Shown piece after piece: positions 31,555 to 40,610 of a stretch of DNA of 64,000 nucleotides. The stretch lies in contig NZ_JAKNQQ010000001.1 of the NCBI RefSeq assembly GCF_022662475.1, positions 372,001-436,000 of the forward strand. Reading direction: 5' to 3'. The notes beneath the pieces were generated by a model that was not told the origin of the DNA, searched no databases, and saw only the letters and a program-made list of their open reading frames with translations. Each line of letters starts with the position of its first letter. Positions within the stretch are counted from its first letter, which is position 1. Both the position numbers and the translations under genes were made by a program. The stretch is from Sphingomonas sp. TREG-RG-20F-R18-01 (GTDB taxonomy: Bacteria > Pseudomonadota > Alphaproteobacteria > Sphingomonadales > Sphingomonadaceae).

Positions 31555-32603
31555 CAGGCCGGACGACGACGCTTGGCGATCAGCTTTCCGATCTCGACCG
31601 GGGTCAACACGGCCGCCGCATGGCCCGACTTGGCGATCGCCCCGGGCATCCCCCAGACGACCGAACTCGCCCGATCCTGGACGACGATGCTGCCCCCACG
31701 CGCGACGATGGTGCATGCGCCCTCGGACCCGTCGCGCCCCATGCCGCTGAGCACGATCCCGAGCGCCCGGTTCCCGTACACTTCGGCGACGCTGTCGAAC
31801 ATCGGGTCGACCGAAGGCATGCAGCCGTTCTTCACGCTTTCGGTACTCAGGCGGATCGCCCCGCCGTCCGGCGTCCGTGCGACCCGCATGTGCGCATCCC
31901 CGGGGGCGACGATGATGCGGCCCGGACGGATCCGCAGGTGGTCGCTCGCGACGTCGCACGGCCGCCCGGCAATGGTCGCGAGTTGCGCGGCGAAATAGGG
32001 CATGAACGACGCGGGCAGATGCTGGGTGACCAGGATCGGCACCGGGAAGGACGCCGGCACTTCGCGCAGCACTTGGCTCAGCGCATGGATACCGCCGGTG
32101 GACGCCCCGATCGCGACGACGTCGAACCCCTTGCCCACGCTCGTCGGCGTGGCGTCTGGCGTCGCCGTCGCGGGATGGTCGGCCAGTTGGTCTTCGGCGG
32201 CGAGCAGGCGGTCGAGCTTTTCGACCAATGCCCCCGAGAAGCGCCCGGCGAAATCGCCGATGTCCGGTTTGACCAGGGTGTCCGCCGCCCCCTGCGCCAG
32301 CGCCTCGATCGTCGCCGCCGCACCGTCGCTGGCGATGGAGGAGACGACCAGCACCTTGGCCCCGTGTCCGGCCGCGATCAGGTCGGGAAGCGCAACCAGC
32401 CCGCTGACCCCCGGCATCTCGATGTCGAGCACGATGACGTCCACCCGCCGCTCGCGCAGAAAGGCAAGCGCGGCCGCCGCGTGCGGCACGGCCCCGGCCA
32501 CCCCGAACCGCCCGCCCTGTTCGATCGCGCGCGCGATCATGGCGCGCGCGACGACGGAATCATCGACGATCAGGACGCTTGGAGAGGGATCGCCTTCGGA
32601 CAT
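31554..32603 (-). CDS. cheB: Chemotaxis response regulator / methylesterase CheB
   Basis: Removes methyl groups from, and deamidates, chemoreceptors. 349 residues. Receiver domain (about 1-125) with VDDS and the phosphate-accepting Asp in VIVLDIEMPG; catalytic domain with the nucleophile in GASTGG, His in TQHLP and Asp in LSGMGRDG. The upstream in-frame extension lacks similarity and is left out. A 119-bp gap separates it from cheY. Confidence 0.95.
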   Translation of the reverse strand: MSEGDPSPSVLIVDDSVVARAMIARAIEQGGRFGVAGAVPHAAAALAFLRERRVDVIVLDIEMPGVSGLVALPDLIAAGHGAKVLVVSSIASDGAAATIEALAQGAADTLVKPDIGDFAGRFSGALVEKLDRLLAAEDQLADHPATATPDATPTSVGKGFDVVAIGASTGGIHALSQVLREVPASFPVPILVTQHLPASFMPYFAAQLATIAGRPCDVASDHLRIRPGRIIVAPGDAHMRVARTPDGGAIRLSTESVKNGCMPSVDPMFDSVAEVYGNRALGIVLSGMGRDGSEGACTIVARGGSIVVQDRASSVVWGMPGAIAKSGHAAAVLTPVEIGKLIAKRRRPA

Positions 32604-32722
32604 GCTGAAACTCGCAATGACGCAAGGAAAGGAGGCATCGCGAGGGACGACGCCGGAAAATCGTGCAGGAGCATGCAGGGGCGATTGCGGGTGCGCTGAA
32701 CTCGGCACCCTTCGCCCGCCCG

Positions 32723-33088
32723 TCAGGCCATGCCCACGATCTGTAATTTGCTTTCCAGCGTCTCGCGATCGAACGGCTTCATCACATATTCGTCCGCGCC
32801 CGCCTCGATCGCGGCGCGGATGTGCGCCATGCCGTTTTCGGTCGTGCAGAACACCACCTTGGGCCGGGTCGGGATCGAACTGTCGCGGAGTGCGCGAAGA
32901 AAATCCATGCCGCTCATGACCGGCATGTTCCAGTCGAGCAGGATGACGTCGGGTGCGGACGCGAGGCAGGCGGTAAGCGCCTCGCGCCCGTCTCCAGCTT
33001 CGCTCACCTGGAAATCGAGCGTCTCCAGGATATGGCGCGCGACCTTGCGGATCACTTTCGAATCGTCGACGACGAGGCAGGTCTTCAT
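32723..33088 (-). CDS. cheY: CheY-type single-domain response regulator
   Basis: 121 residues: acidic pair in CLVVDDSK, phosphorylated Asp in VILLDWNMPVMSG, Thr in FCTTEN and Lys in YVMKPFD. It would be phosphorylated by CheA. Whether it acts on a flagellar motor or only as a phosphate sink cannot be told; no flagellar genes are in the window. Confidence 0.94.
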   Translation of the reverse strand: MKTCLVVDDSKVIRKVARHILETLDFQVSEAGDGREALTACLASAPDVILLDWNMPVMSGMDFLRALRDSSIPTRPKVVFCTTENGMAHIRAAIEAGADEYVMKPFDRETLESKLQIVGMA

Positions 33089-33175
33089 GCGGTCACCCTG
33101 TTGTGCAATGCGCTTGACCGGGTTTTGCCCGAAATGCGTAAGCGTCACGTTAATATTGGTTTTTCGAAAGATCGC

Positions 33176-33604
33176 TCACGCCGCGACGAGGCTGACCGCA
33201 GGGATCAGCGCGTCCAGCGCGATCGCCAGGATCGGCTCGTTGTCGCGCTCGACGATCCCGCGGGCAACGCCGGGCCATCCCTTGTCGAGGACGATCCCGG
33301 GAGACATGGGCGCCAGGTCGAAGGCTGCGACGTCCTCCAGCGCGTCGACGAGCACGGCATAATGGTGCCCTTCGACGATGGTGATGACGGCGCGCATCGC
33401 GCTGCCGTCCCCCGGCGGAAGCCCCAACGCCGCGCGCGTCTCGATCACCGTGACCACGCGGCTGCGCAGGGCGGCAAGCCCGCGCACGTGGCGTTCGGCG
33501 CGCGGGACGGGAATGATCGCCCCGATATCTACGACCGACTCGACTTGCGACGATTCGATCGCGACCGTGCGCCCGGCAATCTGCGCGATCAGGAACAACG
33601 GCAT
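33176..33604 (-). CDS. cheW: CheW-type chemotaxis coupling protein
   Basis: 142 residues of a single CheW domain, opening MPLFLIAQIAGRTVAIESSQ. Its ATG overlaps the cheA stop (TGATG). It would link receptors to CheA. It is similar in layout to the CheW-like part of the neighbouring CheA. Confidence 0.88.
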   Translation of the reverse strand: MPLFLIAQIAGRTVAIESSQVESVVDIGAIIPVPRAERHVRGLAALRSRVVTVIETRAALGLPPGDGSAMRAVITIVEGHHYAVLVDALEDVAAFDLAPMSPGIVLDKGWPGVARGIVERDNEPILAIALDALIPAVSLVAA

Positions 33605-35895
33605 CAGCGGCCTCCGGCAGATTTGGCAAGCGCGGCCAGCAAGCCGGGCCGGTCGTAGCGGAAGATGCTGCCGTCGACACCGTCGCTCTCGGCATCCCGC
33701 CGCAACCGCACCACGGGCGCACCCCCGCTCGTGGCCGGACACTCCCGATCCATCGTCACCACCACCCCAGCCTGCTCGCCGGGCAGCAACGACGTCGTCG
33801 CACGGTACCCCGCTGCCTCGAGCACGGGCTTGAGGAATGTCGTCAGCCACGCCGCGTCGGTGCCCTGCAACAGGCACAAGGGTGCGTCGGCGGCGGCCCC
33901 GGGATCGGCATGGGTCGAGAACAGCCAGAAGAGATCGATCACTTCGATCTGGTCGCCATCGATCGCGACGACGCCGGCGATCGGACCGCTGACCGGAGCG
34001 GCGACCACCGTTTCCGGCAGCTCGACGATATCCAGGGCTTCGGCGATCGCATAGCCGAGCTCGACCGTGCCGTCGCGCAGGCGAAGCACCGACACGTTTG
34101 CCCGCCCCTCCCACGGCCCCAGCGCCACGAGCGGAATGATCGCGCCCTCGACCGACAACCGCAGCCGGCCGGCTGCATGCCGGATCGCGCTGGACGGCAC
34201 CGGCTCGACCCGGTCGATGACCGACAGCGGCACGATCCGGCGGACGCCATCGAGGTCGTCGAACAGCAACGCCTGCACGCCCGGCGTCGCGACCACCGCA
34301 TCCTCTTCGGTCAGGATCTCGCGTGCAAAGACGAGACCGGCGAGCTGCGCGATACCGGCGCAGTCGAGCATCAGCATCGGCAGGCCGCTGTCAGGCAGCG
34401 TCTGCCCGGCGTAGACGTTGGTCGCCATCACCGCCGGCGCGGCCGGTTTGACCACCAGTTCCTCATGATCGAGCACCGTATCGACCGCGAGGGCATAGGA
34501 CCCGCCCGAAACGCCGACAATCACCAGCATCACTGGCTCGGATGCACCGAACCCGAGCAGGTCGCCCAGATCGACCAGCGGCATCCGCCGGTCGCGCACC
34601 GTCGCCATCGCGGTATCGCCGAGACGGTCGATGCGGATCGATTCGGCACCGACCCGCACGATCTCCTCGATCGTCTGCCGCGAAATGGCGAACCGCTGGT
34701 CGCGCACGCCAACGCCGATCGTCGACATGATCGACAGCGTCAGTGGAACGTGGATCGAAATGCGCAGGCCCCGGCCCGGCGAATTCGAAAGTTCGATCCG
34801 GCCACCGATCTGTTCGACGTTGGCGCGGACGACATCCATGCCGACGCCGCGCCCGGAAATCGCCGTGACTTCGTCCTTGGTCGACAGCCCGGGCGCGAAC
34901 ACCAGTTCCAGTCGCGCCTGCTCGCTCATCGCGCGGACTTCGGCGTCGCTGTACAGTCCCGAAGCAACGACCTTGGTTGCGAGCCGCGCGGTATCGATCC
35001 CGCGGCCATCGTCCGCGATCTCGATCACGATCTGGTTGCCGGACTGGCGCGCGGCGACGTTGAGCCATCCGGTCTCGCGCTTGCCCTGTGCCCGCCGATC
35101 GTCCGGACCTTCGATCCCATGGTCGATCGAATTACGGATCAGGTGGACGAGCGGATCGCGCATCATCTCGATCATTTCGCGGTCGAGTTCGACGTCGCTC
35201 CCCTCCATGTGCAGCGTCACCGACTTGCCGAGTTCGGCCGCGGTGTCGCGGACCATGCGCGGCAGGGCGGAGAACAGCGCCTCGATCTTCTGCATGCGCG
35301 TGCGCGTCACGGTATCGCGCATCTCGGCGACGGTCAGCGACAGCCGTTCCAGCGCGGCCTCGATCGTCGGATCGACCTCCTCATGCCGGAGCCGCCGCGC
35401 GAGTTCGTTCCGCGCGAGCACCATGTCCGACATGCCGCTCATCATGCGGTCGAGCAGATCGACGTTCAGTCGCACGCTGCGCGTCGGCGCGCGCATCACC
35501 GGGGCGGCGCTGCTGGCAATCGCTTCGGATCCGGTGTCGAGCGCCGCGATCAACAGGTCTTCGCCCGTGTCGTCGAGCGCATGGCCGGCATCGATCGCCT
35601 CGACGATCTCGCCGACGCGGTCGACGATCGCCAGCACGGCGTTGACCAGCCGGGTGTCGGGCGTGCGCTCGCCCGCGCGCACCGCTGCGAGCACATCCTC
35701 GGCGGCATGGCTCAGTCGGGCGAGCCGCGGCAGGTCCAGGAAGCCGCAGCTTCCCTTCACCGTATGCACGAACCGGAAGATGGCATCGAGCCGCTCGCGG
35801 TCATCGGGCGCGGATTCCCACGCGACGATCTCCCCCGAGAGCGCTTCCAGCGTCTCGCGCGTTTCGGCAATGAATTCCTGTAGCAGATCGTCCAT
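33604..35895 (-). CDS. cheA: Chemotaxis histidine kinase CheA with extra C-terminal domains
   Basis: 763 residues. HPt domain with His44 in FVHTVKGSCGF; dimerisation region around residues 140-205; ATPase with LIRNSIDHGIE (N box), DDGRGI (G1) and GRGVGMDVV (G2). A CheW-like P5 domain follows (about 385-510). Then a second CheW-like stretch (about 535-665), and last a region (about 670-763) that reads like a receiver domain (LCLLQGTDAAWLTTFLKPVL; VVVTMDRECP) but lacks the acidic pocket. There is no obvious CheY-binding P2 domain. The order cheA-cheW-cheY-cheB-cheR follows. Confidence 0.93.
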   Translation of the reverse strand: MDDLLQEFIAETRETLEALSGEIVAWESAPDDRERLDAIFRFVHTVKGSCGFLDLPRLARLSHAAEDVLAAVRAGERTPDTRLVNAVLAIVDRVGEIVEAIDAGHALDDTGEDLLIAALDTGSEAIASSAAPVMRAPTRSVRLNVDLLDRMMSGMSDMVLARNELARRLRHEEVDPTIEAALERLSLTVAEMRDTVTRTRMQKIEALFSALPRMVRDTAAELGKSVTLHMEGSDVELDREMIEMMRDPLVHLIRNSIDHGIEGPDDRRAQGKRETGWLNVAARQSGNQIVIEIADDGRGIDTARLATKVVASGLYSDAEVRAMSEQARLELVFAPGLSTKDEVTAISGRGVGMDVVRANVEQIGGRIELSNSPGRGLRISIHVPLTLSIMSTIGVGVRDQRFAISRQTIEEIVRVGAESIRIDRLGDTAMATVRDRRMPLVDLGDLLGFGASEPVMLVIVGVSGGSYALAVDTVLDHEELVVKPAAPAVMATNVYAGQTLPDSGLPMLMLDCAGIAQLAGLVFAREILTEEDAVVATPGVQALLFDDLDGVRRIVPLSVIDRVEPVPSSAIRHAAGRLRLSVEGAIIPLVALGPWEGRANVSVLRLRDGTVELGYAIAEALDIVELPETVVAAPVSGPIAGVVAIDGDQIEVIDLFWLFSTHADPGAAADAPLCLLQGTDAAWLTTFLKPVLEAAGYRATTSLLPGEQAGVVVTMDRECPATSGGAPVVRLRRDAESDGVDGSIFRYDRPGLLAALAKSAGGR

Positions 35896-35951
35896 GGGCC
35901 CCCGCCTTTGCGGCAGCCGACTGCATGGGACCCCAATGGTTAAAGGGTCAT

Positions 35952-36596
35952 TTAAGCCGCTTTAAATGCAGCCCCGAACAACAATACGGCATCGTCCGGC
36001 GCGGAAACCTGGACGACCCCGCCGCCCTCGGCGACCAACGCATGGACGAGATAGGCCGCCGCCGCGCGCGGCGTGACGACCGCGTCGCCGCTGGTGCCGG
36101 TCAACGCCGCCCGCATCTCGGAATCGAGCACGATCCGCAAACCCTCCGCGCGTACCACGATCTCGACCTGACCATTATGGTTCTCGGCGCCGACATCGAG
36201 CTGTCCGCCGCGCACGAGCGCATCGCCGGCGATCAGCGCAAGGTTTAGCAACACCTTGATCGCCGGCTTGGGAAGGGTCGAATCCTCGACCAGCCAGCCG
36301 AGCTTTACCTTGTGACCCTCTCCGAACAGCCCCTCAATCGCTGCGCGCGCTTCGCGCGAGTCGACCGATTCGCCAAAGCCGCCCGCCGCACCGAATGCGA
36401 GACGAAAGAACTTCAGCTTGTTCGCCGAAGCCTTGGCACTGTCCGCGAGCAGTTCGAGACAGCGTGCCCGCATATCGGGATCATGTTCGTCCGCGAGCAA
36501 TTCCAGGCCGTTGTTCAGCGCGCCCACGGGGCTCAGCAGATCATGGCACAGGCGCGAACACAGCAGGCTAGCAAAATCGGTCGGGCTAATGGTCAA
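35952..36596 (-). CDS. chpT: Histidine phosphotransferase ChpT
   Basis: In Caulobacter ChpT passes phosphate from CckA to CtrA and CpdR. 214 residues. The phospho-accepting His18 lies in SRLCHDLLSPVGALNNGLEL, the hallmark of ChpT. The C-terminal half is a degenerate HATPase-like fold without usable ATP motifs, as expected. The start is TTG with GGAG 12 bases upstream; no ATG is available before the conserved helix. It sits 56 bp upstream of cheA on the same strand. Confidence 0.92.
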   Translation of the reverse strand: MTISPTDFASLLCSRLCHDLLSPVGALNNGLELLADEHDPDMRARCLELLADSAKASANKLKFFRLAFGAAGGFGESVDSREARAAIEGLFGEGHKVKLGWLVEDSTLPKPAIKVLLNLALIAGDALVRGGQLDVGAENHNGQVEIVVRAEGLRIVLDSEMRAALTGTSGDAVVTPRAAAAYLVHALVAEGGGVVQVSAPDDAVLLFGAAFKAA

Positions 36597-36696
36597 CGCT
36601 TGGGCTCCAGCTTTGCGCTTCTTTGGCGCAGCACGCTACGCGCTGCAAGCCGCACGTCGGGCCGCTTAACCAAATGTCGGGTGCGAGTCGCCCCCT

Positions 36697-37401
36697 TCAT
36701 GCGCCGCCGCACAGATGTTGCGAATTGAACAGCCGCCAGCGCGCCCCGGTCCGCAGGTTGGTGACCGCATAGGACCGCCCCCGATCATCCCCCGGCGGGC
36801 AATGGCGCGGCAGCGCGACGAGGCAGACCCGCGCGCGGTCGCCGAGGCGCGAACGCGCGATCGGGCGTTCGCGGTCGTAGGAAACCTGATGGACACCATT
36901 GGCGAAGGTGATGCTCGTGCCACTGTCGTCCGGACGCGTGCCGTCGCCGAGCCGTGGACCGATCTGTTCGATCGTGGTCGTTTCGCACTGGCCGACCCGC
37001 GCGACGTTGCGCCGACGCCAGCGGTCGACGCTTTCGCGCTGTTGCCACAAGGCGGTCGAGCGATCGTCATAGGCCTTGGAGACGCAGGCGGTGTCGCGGC
37101 AGGCATCGCGCCGGACCAGCCACGCGCGCTGATCGCGCAGGATCGCCGCACGGGTGGCCGTTGGCGCGTGGCGCACCAGTCCGGCGTAAGCCGCCGCCAT
37201 ATGAGTGTCCTGCTGGACGAGTTTCGGGTCGTTGCAGATCGCCCGCTCGACGCGCGTCGCGGCCCGCGGGCAGGTCAGCCCGTTGGCGGTCACCCGCTCG
37301 GTCTGCCCGCCGATGGCGACCGATGCGATACTGCCCGTCAGGCCGACCGCCAGCCCGGCCCACAGAAGGCCGAGAAGCCCCGCGCGGATCGTGCGGTTCA
37401 T
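36697..37401 (-). CDS. Secreted LprI-like (DUF1311) protein
   Basis: 234 residues with a signal-anchor or signal peptide (about 1-30). The LprI/DUF1311 part lies at about residues 43-115: TCPRAATRVERAICNDPKL, DTHMAAAYAGLV, then RDQRAWLVRRDAC and later TACV. Four cysteines probably pair. The C-terminal ~110 residues are not recognised. Some LprI proteins inhibit lysozyme; that role is not shown here. The start overlaps the stop of the JAMM gene (ATGA). Confidence 0.8.
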   Translation of the reverse strand: MNRTIRAGLLGLLWAGLAVGLTGSIASVAIGGQTERVTANGLTCPRAATRVERAICNDPKLVQQDTHMAAAYAGLVRHAPTATRAAILRDQRAWLVRRDACRDTACVSKAYDDRSTALWQQRESVDRWRRRNVARVGQCETTTIEQIGPRLGDGTRPDDSGTSITFANGVHQVSYDRERPIARSRLGDRARVCLVALPRHCPPGDDRGRSYAVTNLRTGARWRLFNSQHLCGGA

Positions 37402-37805
37402 GCCAGTGTCTCCCTGATCGTGACCGGGACGAATCCGGTAGCCCCCGCCTGCTCGGTCGCGCGCCATGCCGCGATCCGTCCGCCCGCGACGATCACCCAG
37501 ATCTTGCCGTCCGCGGCCGCGCGGGCGGCGTCGGTTACCGACGGGGTCGTGCTGCCGTTCGGATGCGAGTGCCAATATCCGATCAGGCGCGCGCCCCCGG
37601 CCCGTTCGGCCCGCAGCGCCGCAAACAGCGCGACCGGATCGATCTCGAACGCGCGGGCCGGGTCTGCCGCGACATTGGCGCAGGCCGTGACCCGTACGAC
37701 GGTGGTTTCGTCGCCGAACAATAGCCCGCAAACCTCCACAGCCGGGGTCGCCTGCGCGGCGGTTAGCAATCTCGCTTGCAGAGTGCTTGAAATTTCCACC
37801 GCCAT
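37398..37805 (-). CDS. JAMM/MPN+ (JAB) metallopeptidase domain protein
   Basis: 135 residues, a single JAB domain. Catalytic Glu in VEVCGLLFG and the zinc motif HSHPNGSTTPSVTD, which fits HxHx(10)D exactly, so it should bind zinc. Bacterial members cleave sulfur-carrier proteins or small peptides. It diverges from rluD with only 16 bp between the starts and overlaps the LprI-like gene, an unusual pair of a cytoplasmic peptidase with a secreted protein. Confidence 0.88.
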   Translation of the reverse strand: MAVEISSTLQARLLTAAQATPAVEVCGLLFGDETTVVRVTACANVAADPARAFEIDPVALFAALRAERAGGARLIGYWHSHPNGSTTPSVTDAARAAADGKIWVIVAGGRIAAWRATEQAGATGFVPVTIRETLA

Positions 37806-37821
37806 TCCCAGATTCTAAAGG

Positions 37822-38769
37822 ATGAACCGGGGGGTTTCCACCATTGAGACGCGAATCGCCGATGAAGCCGGACTCCGGCTCGACCGTGCGCTGGCGGATG
37901 CGCTCCCGACGATCTCGCGCGAACGGCTGAAAGCCTTGATCTCGACGGGACAGGTCACCGACGAGACCGGCACGCTCCGACGCGACCCCGCGAGCAAGGC
38001 GGTTCCGGGCGGCCTGTACCGCATCGTCGTTCCCGACCCGACGCCGGCGCATAACGAGGCACAGGATATCGCGCTGTCCGTGGTGTTCGAGGACGAACAC
38101 CTGATCGTGATCGACAAGCAGGCCGGGCTGGTGGTCCATCCCGCTGCCGGAAACCTGGACGGGACGCTCGTCAACGCGCTGCTTCACCATTGCGGCGGCA
38201 GCCTGTCGGGAATCGGCGGGGTGGCACGCCCCGGGATCGTCCACCGGATCGACAAGGATACATCCGGCCTGATGGTCGCCGCCAAGACCGATCGCGCGCA
38301 TGTCGGCCTCGCCAAGCAGTTCGCGGCGCACTCGATTGATCGGCGGTACAAGGCGATCGTTTCGGGGCGCCCCGCCCCGCCTGCCGGGTCGGTGGACGCG
38401 CCACTCGCGCGGAGCCCGCAGAATCGCAAGAAGATCGCGATCGTCCAGGGCGGCAAGCGCGCGGTGACGCATTACAGCACGCTCGAACGGTTACGCGAGG
38501 CGGCGCTGGTCGAGTGCCGGCTCGAAACCGGGCGGACGCATCAGGTCCGCGTGCACATGGCTTCGCTCGGGCATCCCTTGCTCGGCGACCCGGTTTACGG
38601 TAGAACAAAGCAGGCTCACAAACGCGATCTGGAAACCTTGGGTTTCCGCCGACAGGCGTTGCACGCCGCCCGTTTGGGGTTCATTCATCCGATCAAATGT
38701 AACGTTCTGGCGTTTGACAGCGAAATGCCTGCCGACATGCAGGAACTGTTCGATACATTGCTAGTATAG
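37822..38769 (+). CDS. rluD: RluA-family 23S rRNA pseudouridine synthase (RluD-type)
   Basis: 315 residues. N-terminal S4 RNA-binding domain (RLDRALADALPTISRERLKA), then the synthase domain with catalytic Asp144 in HRIDKDTSGLMV and the late motif LETGRTHQVRVHMA. It probably makes pseudouridines in helix 69 of 23S rRNA. GATTCTAAAGG precedes the ATG. rpoH follows 55 bp on. Confidence 0.93.
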   Translation: MNRGVSTIETRIADEAGLRLDRALADALPTISRERLKALISTGQVTDETGTLRRDPASKAVPGGLYRIVVPDPTPAHNEAQDIALSVVFEDEHLIVIDKQAGLVVHPAAGNLDGTLVNALLHHCGGSLSGIGGVARPGIVHRIDKDTSGLMVAAKTDRAHVGLAKQFAAHSIDRRYKAIVSGRPAPPAGSVDAPLARSPQNRKKIAIVQGGKRAVTHYSTLERLREAALVECRLETGRTHQVRVHMASLGHPLLGDPVYGRTKQAHKRDLETLGFRRQALHAARLGFIHPIKCNVLAFDSEMPADMQELFDTLLV

Positions 38770-38824
38770 GCTACGGCCGCCGCGCCCGGCGCGATCCCGG
38801 CCTTACGAAAAGGGAGATACGACC

Positions 38825-39730
38825 ATGGCAGCCCGCAGCAACGTCCCCGCGACGATCCCCGCCCTCGGCGGCGAAGCGAGCCTCAACCGCTATCTGTCCG
38901 AGATCAAGAAATTCCCGATCCTCGCGCCCGAGCAGGAATACATGCTCGCCAAACGCTTCGAGGAACATGGCGACACCGATGCCGCCGCGCAGCTCGTCAC
39001 CTCGCACCTTCGCCTCGTGGCGAAGATCGCAATGGGCTATCGCGGCTATGGCCTTCCGGTCAGCGAGCTGATCTCCGAAGGCAATATCGGCCTGATGCAG
39101 GGCGTGAAGAAGTTCGAGGCCGATCGGGGCTTCCGGCTCGCGACCTATGCGATGTGGTGGATCCGCGCCTCGATCCAGGAATTCATCCTGCGCTCGTGGA
39201 GCCTCGTCAAGATGGGCACCACCGCCGCGCAGAAGAAGCTGTTCTTCAACCTGCGCCGGATGAAGTCCAAGCTCGACGCGTTCGAGGATGGTGATCTGTC
39301 GCCGGAGCATCTCGCGAAGATCGCCAAGGACCTCGGTGTCACCGAGGCCGAGGTGACCAGCATGAACCGGCGCATGGCGATGGGCGGCGATACGTCGCTC
39401 AACGTACCGATGCGCGAGGACGGCGAAGGCCAGTGGCAGGACTGGCTGCAGGATGACTCCCCCCTGCAGGATACGGTGGTCGCCGAGGCGCAGGAGGCCG
39501 ACGTTCGGCACGACATGCTGACTGCGGCCATGGACGACCTCAACGAGCGCGAGAAGTTCATTCTTACCGAGCGCCGCCTGACCGACGAGCCCAAGACGCT
39601 CGAGGAACTGAGCCAGGTCTATGGCGTCTCCCGTGAGCGCGTCCGCCAGATCGAGGTGCGCGCCTTCGAAAAACTGCAAAAGGCGATGATGCGGATCGCA
39701 GGCGACAAGCGGATGCTGGTCGCCGCCTGA
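38825..39730 (+). CDS. rpoH: Heat-shock sigma factor RpoH (sigma-32)
   Basis: 301 residues. Region 2 has GNIGLMQGVKKFEADRGFRL and YAMWWIRASIQEF, and the RpoH-specific box reads QKKLFFNLRR. Region 4 ends with VSRERVRQIEVRAFEKLQ. It directs RNA polymerase to heat-shock genes. AAGGGAGATACG lies just before the ATG. A strong hairpin follows the stop. Alphaproteobacteria often have more than one rpoH; only this one is seen. Confidence 0.96.
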   Translation: MAARSNVPATIPALGGEASLNRYLSEIKKFPILAPEQEYMLAKRFEEHGDTDAAAQLVTSHLRLVAKIAMGYRGYGLPVSELISEGNIGLMQGVKKFEADRGFRLATYAMWWIRASIQEFILRSWSLVKMGTTAAQKKLFFNLRRMKSKLDAFEDGDLSPEHLAKIAKDLGVTEAEVTSMNRRMAMGGDTSLNVPMREDGEGQWQDWLQDDSPLQDTVVAEAQEADVRHDMLTAAMDDLNEREKFILTERRLTDEPKTLEELSQVYGVSRERVRQIEVRAFEKLQKAMMRIAGDKRMLVAA

Positions 39731-39735
39731 TCGGC

Positions 39736-39773
39736 GGATCGGATCGGCGCGCTGGACAGTGCCGATCCGATCC
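39736..39773 (+). terminator. Hairpin after rpoH
   Basis: Perfect 13-bp stem GGATCGGATCGGC / GCCGATCCGATCC with a 12-nt loop, starting six bases past the rpoH stop. There is no T-run, so it may stabilise the 3' end or slow polymerase rather than act as a full intrinsic terminator. Confidence 0.65.
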
Positions 39774-39788
39774 TCCTAGAGCGGCGTC

Positions 39789-40556
39789 ATGGCACGCCGA
39801 AAGACCAACTCATCGTCCAATACGCGTGGCGGCAACCGCCGTGCCCCGTCCCGCCGGTCGGGTCGCTCCAATGGGGGTGCCCGCCGCCTGCTGGGATGGA
39901 TCGTGAAGGGCGTGCTCGCCCTCGTCGTGCTGTCGCTGGTGATGGTCGGAGTGTACCGCTTCGTGCCGCCCCCGATCACCTTGACCATGATCGGGGACGC
40001 GATCGCCGGGCATGGCATCGACAAATCCTGGATGCCGCTCTCGCGGATCGACCCGAACATGGCGCGCGCCGCGATCGCCGGCGAGGATTCGCGGTTCTGC
40101 AAGCACAACGGCTTCGACATGCGCGCGATCGAGACCGCTTATGCGCGCAATGCCCGCGGCGGACGCATTCGCGGCGGGTCGACGATCAGCCAGCAGACGG
40201 CGAAGAACGTCTTCCTGATCCAGGGCGGCGGTTACGTGCGCAAGGCGCTCGAAGCCTATTTCACAGTGTTGATCGAGACGATCTGGGGCAAGCGCCGGAT
40301 CATGGAAGTGTATCTCAACGTCGCCGAAACCGGGATCGGCACGTACGGTGTCAACGCCGGCGCGCAACGCTATTTCGGCCATGACGCATCACATCTGACG
40401 CCGAGCGAGGCAGGTCGAATGGCGGCGGTCTTCCCCCAGCCCAAGAAGCGCGCGGCGATCGCGCCGAGCGGGTTCACCCGCCGTCACGGGAACGCCATCA
40501 CCCGGCGGGTGGGCGTCGTCCGCAACGACGGGCTGGATTCCTGCTTGCGGGGGTAA
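39789..40556 (+). CDS. mtgA: Monofunctional peptidoglycan glycosyltransferase
   Basis: Polymerises lipid II into glycan strands. 255 residues. A basic N-terminus and one membrane span (about residues 36-58) precede the GT51 domain: catalytic Glu in AGEDSRFCKHNGFD, then RGGSTISQQTAKN, and the RRIMEVYLNVAETG motif. There is no transpeptidase domain. The C-terminal ~20 residues are not conserved. The gap to rpoH is only 58 bp, mostly the hairpin. Confidence 0.95.
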   Translation: MARRKTNSSSNTRGGNRRAPSRRSGRSNGGARRLLGWIVKGVLALVVLSLVMVGVYRFVPPPITLTMIGDAIAGHGIDKSWMPLSRIDPNMARAAIAGEDSRFCKHNGFDMRAIETAYARNARGGRIRGGSTISQQTAKNVFLIQGGGYVRKALEAYFTVLIETIWGKRRIMEVYLNVAETGIGTYGVNAGAQRYFGHDASHLTPSEAGRMAAVFPQPKKRAAIAPSGFTRRHGNAITRRVGVVRNDGLDSCLRG

Positions 40557-40610
40557 GGCACCGAGACCGCTAGTTTCTAAAGTCCCTGGCCGGGGAAGAA
40601 ACGACCATAC

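Noticed and set aside
32604..32708. Longer N-terminus for CheB
   Set aside because: Receiver domains begin close to SVLIVDDS; the extra 35 residues have no similarity and no ribosome site.
35940..35965. Three TTAA motifs resembling CtrA sites before cheA
   Set aside because: Spacings are 8 and 6 nt, not the 7 nt of the CtrA consensus, and one TTAA overlaps the chpT stop codon.
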